From: Streptomyces apricus
Lineage (GTDB): Bacteria > Actinomycetota > Actinomycetes > Streptomycetales > Streptomycetaceae
Assembly: GCF_008369065.1 (NCBI RefSeq)
Contig: NZ_VDFC01000034.1
Coordinates: forward strand, 45,841-82,638
DNA length: 36,798 nt
Direction: 5' to 3'
The position numbers and the translations under genes are program-made. Below the pieces are notes generated by a model. It did no database searches. It was not told the DNA's origin and saw nothing but the letters and a program-made list of their open reading frames with translations. This document shows positions 32,228 to 36,798 of this stretch, one piece after another. Position 1 is the stretch's first letter. Every line of letters starts with the position of its first letter.

Positions 32228-33412
32228 TCACCAGCGCACGGGCAGGCTTCGCACTCCGCGCATCAGCACGCCCGGGAGCCACTCCTGCGGCGGTCCGTCG
32301 AGGGCGAGGTTCGGGGCACGCTCCACAAGGGACCGGAGTGCGATGCGAGCTTCCAGGCGGGCCAGGGGCGCGCCGAGGCAATGGTGGATGCCGTGGCCGA
32401 AGGCGACATGACCGCGGGTGTCCCGCCGGATATCGAATCGGTCGGGGTCGGCGAAGCGGTCCGCGTCGCGGTCAGCGGCCGCCAGTCCGACCAGTACCCA
32501 CTCGCCCTGCGCGATCGGAACTCCGGCGATCTCCAGGGGCTCGGCGGCGTACCGGTACGTAGCGGTCTCCACCGGCCCTTCGTACCTGAGGGCCTCCTCG
32601 ACGGTGCCGTGCAGGAGGGTCATATCGGCGCGCAGAGCGGCCAGTTGTTCGGGGTGGGTGAGCAAGGCGTGGACGGCGTTGGTGATGAGATTGACTGTCG
32701 TCTCGTGTCCGGCGACCAACAGGACGAAGGCCATGCCGCGCAGTTCGTCCGGCGAGAGCCGGTCGCCGTCCTCCGCCGTGGTGCGGATCAGCTCGCTCAG
32801 CAGATCGCTGCCGGGCCCGGCACCTTGCTTGTCCTCGATGAGACCGTCCAGGTAATCGGCGAGGCGCGCAAAGGCGTTGTGCATGATCTCGGGGTCGGCC
32901 GGCACCACCACGTCATTGGAAATCTTGCGGAACTCGGTGCGGTCCAGCTCAGGGACGCCCAACAGCTCGCAAATCACAGTGATCGGCAGCGGGTAGGCGA
33001 AGGACTCGATGAGGTCGGCGCGGTCCTGCGCAAGCATCACGTCCAGGAGGTCGTCGGTGATCTGCTGGATCCGCGGCCGCAGTTCCTCGACGCGGCGCGC
33101 CGTGAACGCCCGCGCGATCAGGCTGCGCAGCCGGGTGTGCTGCGGCGGGTCCGCCACGAGCAGATGCTTGCCGATCAACTCCTCGTCCAGGGGGATGAAC
33201 CCGATTTTGCTCTCGTCCTTGGCGAGTCGTGGATCGGCGAGCGCGGCGCGCGCCTGCTCATGTCCCACGATCAGCCAAACCTCCTGGCGAGGGCCCGGTC
33301 CCGGCAGCCGCACCCGGTGCACCGGGCCACGTGCGCGTAATTGCGCGTACACCGGATGCGGGTCCTTTCGGAACCCCTCACCGAACTCTTCCAGGTCAAC
33401 GATGTTCGTCAC
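32228..33412 (-). CDS. Cytochrome P450 (bacterial, CYP107-like)
   Basis: 394-residue soluble P450. Seen: VADPPQHTRLRSLIARAFT (86-104), I-helix oxygen site LLVAGHETT (231-239), K-helix EALR (273-276), and heme loop AFGHGIHHCLGAPLAR with Cys345 as iron ligand. All key residues are present, so it should be active with a ferredoxin/reductase encoded elsewhere. CYP107-class enzymes hydroxylate macrolides, fatty acids or xenobiotics; no biosynthetic core gene is nearby, so detoxification is a reasonable guess. GTG start with GAAAGG upstream. Long leader (about 230 nt) holds two dispersed operators. Confidence 0.9.
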   Translation of the reverse strand: MTNIVDLEEFGEGFRKDPHPVYAQLRARGPVHRVRLPGPGPRQEVWLIVGHEQARAALADPRLAKDESKIGFIPLDEELIGKHLLVADPPQHTRLRSLIARAFTARRVEELRPRIQQITDDLLDVMLAQDRADLIESFAYPLPITVICELLGVPELDRTEFRKISNDVVVPADPEIMHNAFARLADYLDGLIEDKQGAGPGSDLLSELIRTTAEDGDRLSPDELRGMAFVLLVAGHETTVNLITNAVHALLTHPEQLAALRADMTLLHGTVEEALRYEGPVETATYRYAAEPLEIAGVPIAQGEWVLVGLAAADRDADRFADPDRFDIRRDTRGHVAFGHGIHHCLGAPLARLEARIALRSLVERAPNLALDGPPQEWLPGVLMRGVRSLPVRW

Positions 33413-33628
33413 GTAATGCCTTTCTCACGTAGAGGTCGGGCTACCGGGCTCGAACATCGACACATGCTGCGGGCCGACGGCCATGACTTCTCCAACGACG
33501 TGCCAGGTGCGATCAGTTGCCTCTCGGCGCGCAGGTGAAGACCTCCGCGGTCCGGGCCGCCGCCACGCCCAGGCATCCTGTCGTCAGGTCTGCCTGCCGA
33601 GGGCATAGGGCGGACTGCATTCGTTCAG
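33413..33628. other. P450 leader region, no gene seen
   Basis: About 216 nt between the P450 start and operator G-prime. No convincing frame, hairpin or riboswitch was recognised. Confidence 0.5.
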
Positions 33629-33702
33629 CCAGACTGGTCGTTCTGCCGAGGGGAACGCTAACGAACGCTTCCCCTGTTGTAAAGACAGAACGTTCTACCA
33701 CG
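33629..33702 (-). promoter_or_regulatory. P450 promoter with operator pair G and G-prime
   Basis: Minus strand -35 TTTACA (33678-33683), 17 nt, -10 TAGCGT (33655-33660). Operator G (33681-33702; halves AAAGACAGAAC and GTTCTACCACG) overlaps the -35. A weaker second site, G-prime (33629-33650; core AGACTGGTCGTTCTGCC), lies at the start region. Centres are 52 bp apart. Confidence 0.6.
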
Positions 33703-33750
33703 CCGTCCTGTCGGCCTTTCCACCGCACTGACGGCGGCTTCCGTCGAGGC

Positions 33751-33900
33751 CTAGCCGATGAGTTCGTACGAGCGCAGACGATCCCGCGGTGCGTACACGG
33801 GTATGAACAGCACCAGTTCCGCAGCTCCCGTTGCCTCGACGAGAGGCGCGAGGCGCCGAGCGACGCGGCCAGAGAGCACGCCCCGAACCTCCCCCAGAAC
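33751..33900 (-). pseudogene. C-terminal fragment of an LLM-class flavin oxidoreductase
   Basis: Minus-strand frame RRLAPLVEATGAAELVLFIP then VYAPRDRLRSYELIG and TAG. This matches the last helix-strand-helix of luciferase-like monooxygenases (LVEATGADELMVTT..DRLRSYELLA). The catalytic barrel is missing: upstream sequence runs into unrelated frames and then the kinase inverted repeat. Confidence 0.45.
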
Positions 33901-34004
33901 GCGTACGGCACCCTTCTGCGCACCACCATCGCACCGGTGGCCGAGGCCGTCGCAGCTCGCCGGCGGATTTCTGGCCGGACGCGCCAATGAGCGCCCGCGC
34001 CTCC

Positions 34005-34919
34005 TTACGGGGAAGCGGGCGGCGGCTGGGGCAGCGGGTGGGCTCCCGCGGGGCGCAGGCCGTCGAAGATCTCTACACCCTGGCCTCGCTCAACCGCCAC
34101 CGGGTGCTGCTGGCGGCCGGGGTGCTGGTGCTGGCCGCCTGCGACCTCACCCACTGGACGTGGCCGGCGCCGGAGTTCGCCGACCTGACCGACTCCTCCG
34201 ACCTGGTCACCGTCACCTACAGCCTGGCCACCGCCACCGCGCCGCAGTTCCTCCAGTGTCTGCACGCTCAACTGCCGGATGGTGGTGGCGGCTTCGCGTG
34301 CCGCGTCGTCCCGGGTGGCGACCTGGAGCGCTCCGGCGCGGACCGCGATGAGGCTCACCTGGTGCGAGACCACGTCGTGCATCTCCCGGGCGAGCTGGGC
34401 GCGTTCCGCCGCCAGCACGCTCTGCGCCAGCAGTTCGCGCTCGTGCTCGCGGGCCCGGGAGATCTCGGTCAGCCGCAGCGACAGTTCGCGGCGGGCCTGG
34501 ACGAGCTGGCCGAGGAACACCGGCGCGGTGGCGGTGGCCAGGCTGTAGGTGACGGTGACCAGGTCGGAGGAGTCGGTCAGGTCGGCGAACTCCGGCGCCG
34601 GCCACGTCCAGTGGGTGAGGTCGCAGGCGGCCAGCACCAGCACCCCGGCCGCCAGCAGCACCCGGTGGCGGTTGAGCGAGGCCAGGGTGTAGAGCGCGGC
34701 CAGCGGGGCGAAGAGCGCGTCGCTGACCAGGGCGGCGGGCAGGGTCAGCACGAAGACCGGCAGCGGCGCGTGGCGGCGCAGGGCCAGTGCGGCGGTGGCC
34801 AGCAGGGCGGCGCCCCTGCGCAGCGGCTCCCCCGACTCCTCGTGCACGAGGACGTCCAGCAGGGACACGGCGATGAGCAGGACGTCCAGTACGGGAGCGG
34901 GGACCCGGCCGCCCCTCAC
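34005..34919 (-). CDS. Sensor histidine kinase truncated by inverted duplication
   Basis: GTG 34919 overlaps the response regulator stop (GTGA). The frame encodes 304 residues, of which only 1-225 are kinase. Seen: about four to five membrane helices (11-27, 36-50, 53-70, 84-101, 118-140), then a coiled stretch and the HisKA_3 box AQLAREMHDVVSHQVSLI with phospho-acceptor His181, ending ...LSVQTLEEL (225). Residues 226-283 are the antisense reading of the kinase's own codons for residues 76-133 (bases 34521-34694), and 284-304 are foreign. The HATPase domain that NarL-partner kinases need is absent. Either a pseudogene by rearrangement or an assembly error. Confidence 0.8.
   Translation of the reverse strand: MRGGRVPAPVLDVLLIAVSLLDVLVHEESGEPLRRGAALLATAALALRRHAPLPVFVLTLPAALVSDALFAPLAALYTLASLNRHRVLLAAGVLVLAACDLTHWTWPAPEFADLTDSSDLVTVTYSLATATAPVFLGQLVQARRELSLRLTEISRAREHERELLAQSVLAAERAQLAREMHDVVSHQVSLIAVRAGALQVATRDDAAREAATTIRQLSVQTLEELRRGGGGQAVGDGDQVGGVGQVGELRRRPRPVGEVAGGQHQHPGRQQHPVAVERGQGVEIFDGLRPAGAHPLPQPPPASP
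34071..34244 (+). repeat. 174-bp perfect inverted repeat, left arm
   Basis: Identical to the reverse complement of 34521-34694 over all 174 bases that I compared. Flanks diverge at once on both sides (GAAGAT versus GCCGCG; CAGTTCC versus GTGTTCC). The arms are separated by 276 bp of kinase sequence containing the H-box. Confidence 0.95.
34521..34694 (-). repeat. 174-bp perfect inverted repeat, right arm (original kinase sequence)
   Basis: Encodes kinase residues 76-133 in its correct frame, so this arm is the parent copy and 34071-34244 is the extra one. Confidence 0.95.
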
Positions 34920-35581
34920 CGGTCCTCCCGGGGCTCCGGCGCCTTGAGCAGACCGGCGCGTTCGGCCAGCAGGGCCGCCTGGACGCGGCTGACGACCCGC
35001 AGCTTGGACAGGACGGCGCTGACGTGGTCCTTGACCGTGCCGGTGCTCAGGTGCAGCCGCGCCCCGATGGCGGTGTTGGACAGTCCTTCGGCGATCAGGA
35101 CCAGCACCGCGCGTTCGCGCTCGCTCAGCACCTGGACGCGCCGCATCGCAGCATGCCGGGGGCCGTTGTCGAGGTAGCCGTGCACGACGGTGCGGGTCAC
35201 GGAGGAGGACAGCACGACGCCACCTGCGGCCAGATTGCGCACCAGCACCGGCAGTTGCACCGGATCGGTGTCCTTGAGCAGGAAACCGGCCGCTCCCGAG
35301 CGCAGGGCGGCGGCCACGTACTCGTCCATGTCGAAGGTGGTGAGCATGGCCACCACCGGCCGGTCGGGCAGCCGGCGCAGCTGGGCCAGCACGGTCAGCC
35401 CGTCCACGTCCGGCATCCGGATGTCCAGCAGCACCACGTCCGGGCGCAGTTCCCGGGCGGCCCGGACCGCCCGGCCGCCGGCGACCGCGGCCACCACCTC
35501 GATGTCGTCCGCCGCGGACAGGATGTGCTCGAAGCCGGTGCGGACCAACGCCTCGTCGTCGACCACCAGTACGCGGATCAT
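34916..35581 (-). CDS. NarL/LuxR-type response regulator
   Basis: 221 residues. Receiver domain 1-120: acidic pair DD (8-9), phospho-acceptor Asp53 in VVLLDIRMPDVDG, switch Thr in AMLTTFDMDEY near 80, Lys in GFLLKDTDP near 104. LuxR-type HTH near 150-210 (LSERERAVLVLIAEGLSNTA, LHLSTGTVKDHVSAVLSKL). The gene overlaps the kinase start by 4 nt and is complete. With its kinase truncated, it may be unphosphorylated or served by another kinase. ATG at 35581. Confidence 0.9.
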   Translation of the reverse strand: MIRVLVVDDEALVRTGFEHILSAADDIEVVAAVAGGRAVRAARELRPDVVLLDIRMPDVDGLTVLAQLRRLPDRPVVAMLTTFDMDEYVAAALRSGAAGFLLKDTDPVQLPVLVRNLAAGGVVLSSSVTRTVVHGYLDNGPRHAAMRRVQVLSERERAVLVLIAEGLSNTAIGARLHLSTGTVKDHVSAVLSKLRVVSRVQAALLAERAGLLKAPEPREDR

Positions 35582-35757
35582 GTGCGCCCCCTCGCATCGA
35601 TGTGGGCCGCCGGGCGATTCCTACCACGCACGGGGCCACGCGGGGGTTCCCCCTCCCCTTTCCCACCGGACGGCGGCACGCATCCAGCCGGTCGGCGGGC
35701 GAGGAGCGGCCAGGTGCCGGATGGGCCCGGGCGCGGGACGGCGCCAGCCTGGAATCC

Positions 35758-36798
35758 ATGACACACGACGCGTCCTCGGTGCCCGCGCCGCCCCGGCCGG
35801 CTCCGCACCCCACGCCGCGATTCACGCCACGACCGACTCCGCGGCCCGGCCGTCTCGTCGGCATCGACCTCGCCCGCGGCCTGGCGGTCCTCGGCATGTA
35901 CGCCGCCCACGTGGGGCCAGAGCCGGCGATCGGCGGACCGCTGGGCTTCCTCGCCGAACTGCCCCGCGGCCGCTCCTCCGCGCTCTTCGCGCTGCTCGCC
36001 GGGTTCTCCCTCGTCCTGATCACCGGCCGTCCGCGGCCGCACACCGGCCGGGCCGGGCGGCAGGCGGCGGGCCGCGTCGTCGTACGGGCACTCGTCCTGA
36101 TCGCCGCGGGCTACGCGCTGACCGCCCTGGACACCGACGTCGACGTCATCCTCTCCTTCTACGGCCTGCTCTTCCTGCTCCTGCTGCCCCTGCACCGGCT
36201 GCGGGCCCGCACCCTGGCCCTGCTGGCGGCCGCGAGCGCCCTGCTCATGCCCCAACTGCTGTACCTGGTCCGGCGGGCCGCGTACGACGGCGACTGGGCC
36301 GACGCGTTCGTCGGCGCCGACCCCCTCGCGCGCCTGACCGGCACCGACGGGCTGTTCGAGCTGCTGTTCACCGGCGAGTACCCGGTGGTGACCTGGATGC
36401 CGTTCGTGCTCGCCGGGATGGCGCTCGCCCGGCTCGACCTCGGCAGCGGCCGGATCCGCCTCCGCCTGGCGTGGACGGGCGCGGCGCTGGCGGTGCTCGG
36501 GTACGGCGGCTCCTGGCTGGCTCTGCACACCGTCCCGCATGCCCGCGCCGCCGTCGCCGCGGCCACCGACGGCGACGCGGGGGCCTCCGCCTGGTGGTCC
36601 GACACCGTCGGCGGGCTCGACGACGGCGCCCCCGCCGCCTGGCTGCTGGTGGGCGCGCCCCACAGCCAGTCCACGTTCTCCGTCCTGGGTAACACCGGGG
36701 TCGCCCTGCTCGTGGTGGCCGCCTGCGTGACGGTTGCCGCCCGGATGCCGCGCCTGACACGGCTGGCCGGCCCGGTCGCCGCGGTGGGCGCGGTCGCG
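35758..36798 (+). CDS. Polytopic membrane protein, DUF418/DUF1624 (heparan acetyltransferase-like), 3' partial
   Basis: At least 347 residues, open to the right edge. A Pro/Arg-rich N-terminus (1-33) precedes RLVGIDLARGLAVLGMYAAH, the family signature in the first helix. Further helices follow at about 75-90 (SSALFALLAGFSLVLITG), 105-122 and 128-140 (DVILSFYGLLFLLLLPLHRL), 152-165, 206-222 (EYPVVTWMPFVLAGMALARL), 235-252, and near 315-330. The family transfers acyl groups across the membrane or has unknown function; many Streptomyces paralogues exist. Divergent from the response regulator, so it could be a target of that two-component system. No distinctive Shine-Dalgarno was seen before ATG 35758; start chosen by family alignment. 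Confidence 0.8.
   Translation, partial: MTHDASSVPAPPRPAPHPTPRFTPRPTPRPGRLVGIDLARGLAVLGMYAAHVGPEPAIGGPLGFLAELPRGRSSALFALLAGFSLVLITGRPRPHTGRAGRQAAGRVVVRALVLIAAGYALTALDTDVDVILSFYGLLFLLLLPLHRLRARTLALLAAASALLMPQLLYLVRRAAYDGDWADAFVGADPLARLTGTDGLFELLFTGEYPVVTWMPFVLAGMALARLDLGSGRIRLRLAWTGAALAVLGYGGSWLALHTVPHARAAVAAATDGDAGASAWWSDTVGGLDDGAPAAWLLVGAPHSQSTFSVLGNTGVALLVVAACVTVAARMPRLTRLAGPVAAVGAVA

Noticed and set aside
33831..35177. 448-codon plus-strand frame running through the inverted repeat
   Set aside because: It reads kinase codons sense-wise only inside the left arm and antisense elsewhere; a by-product of the duplication.
34005..36044. 679-codon minus frame joining the kinase to sequence opposite the acyltransferase and response regulator
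   Set aside because: The upstream part is antisense or out of frame to well-supported genes. The GTGA overlap at 34916-34919 fixes the kinase start.
35190..36692. 500-codon plus frame overlapping the acyltransferase gene
   Set aside because: Arg/Pro-rich out-of-frame reading. The frame starting at 35758 has the family motif and membrane helices and stays open to the window end.

Overview
The window is high-GC DNA with Streptomyces-type features: long GC-biased reading frames, many GTG starts, Tat signals, MmyB-type XRE regulators, DUF427, PF04672 methyltransferases and an almost textbook bxl xylosidase locus. No rRNA, tRNA or CRISPR array was seen. The genus call rests on gene content and style and was not searched.

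Region 1 (1-11.1 kb), pentose and xylan-oligomer use. A left-truncated IlvD/Edd-family sugar-acid dehydratase and a fumarylacetoacetate-hydrolase-fold protein form a pair that fits non-phosphorylating pentonate catabolism. They converge on a GH3 glycosidase that ends an operon reading leftwards: binding lipoprotein, two permeases, GH3 (bxlE-F-G-A order). A divergent LacI regulator (bxlR position) follows. A second, orphan ChvE/XylF-like binding lipoprotein lies beyond it. Both leftward transport promoters carry TTCGAAAT elements just downstream of good -35/-10 boxes, so one LacI protein probably controls both.

Region 2 (11.1-14.6 kb), a secreted CBM6-DUF1996 protein overlapping a degenerate DUF305 lipoprotein, and a divergent MFS transporter.

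Region 3 (14.6-25.5 kb), accessory DNA. It holds an SDR-TetR operon, a TetR divergent from an epoxide-hydrolase-like/LpqC-like pair, an SDR, a two-component flavin monooxygenase component, a Tat-exported DJ-1/PfpI protein, a deleted aldo-keto reductase, and a divergent SDR/XRE pair. Fragments of IS5-type and ISL3-type transposases lie between them.

Region 4 (25.6-33.7 kb), mostly redox genes: SAM methyltransferase, MFS remnant, covalent-FAD oxidase, extracytoplasmic lipoprotein, five-TM molybdenum oxidoreductase with an internal Tat-like motif, small membrane protein, DUF427 protein and cytochrome P450. Across regions 3-4 a 22-bp operator-like palindrome (half-sites CAAGACMGAAC and GTTCTRTCTTG) recurs at six promoters in nine copies, often as pairs 52-55 bp apart. 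I read this as one dispersed regulon whose regulator is not obvious in the window. This is the strongest candidate for an undescribed system here.

Region 5 (33.7-36.8 kb), a NarL-type response regulator overlapping a sensor kinase that is cut off before its ATPase domain by a perfect 174-bp inverted repeat of its own coding sequence. A DUF418/DUF1624-like membrane acyltransferase gene runs off the right edge.
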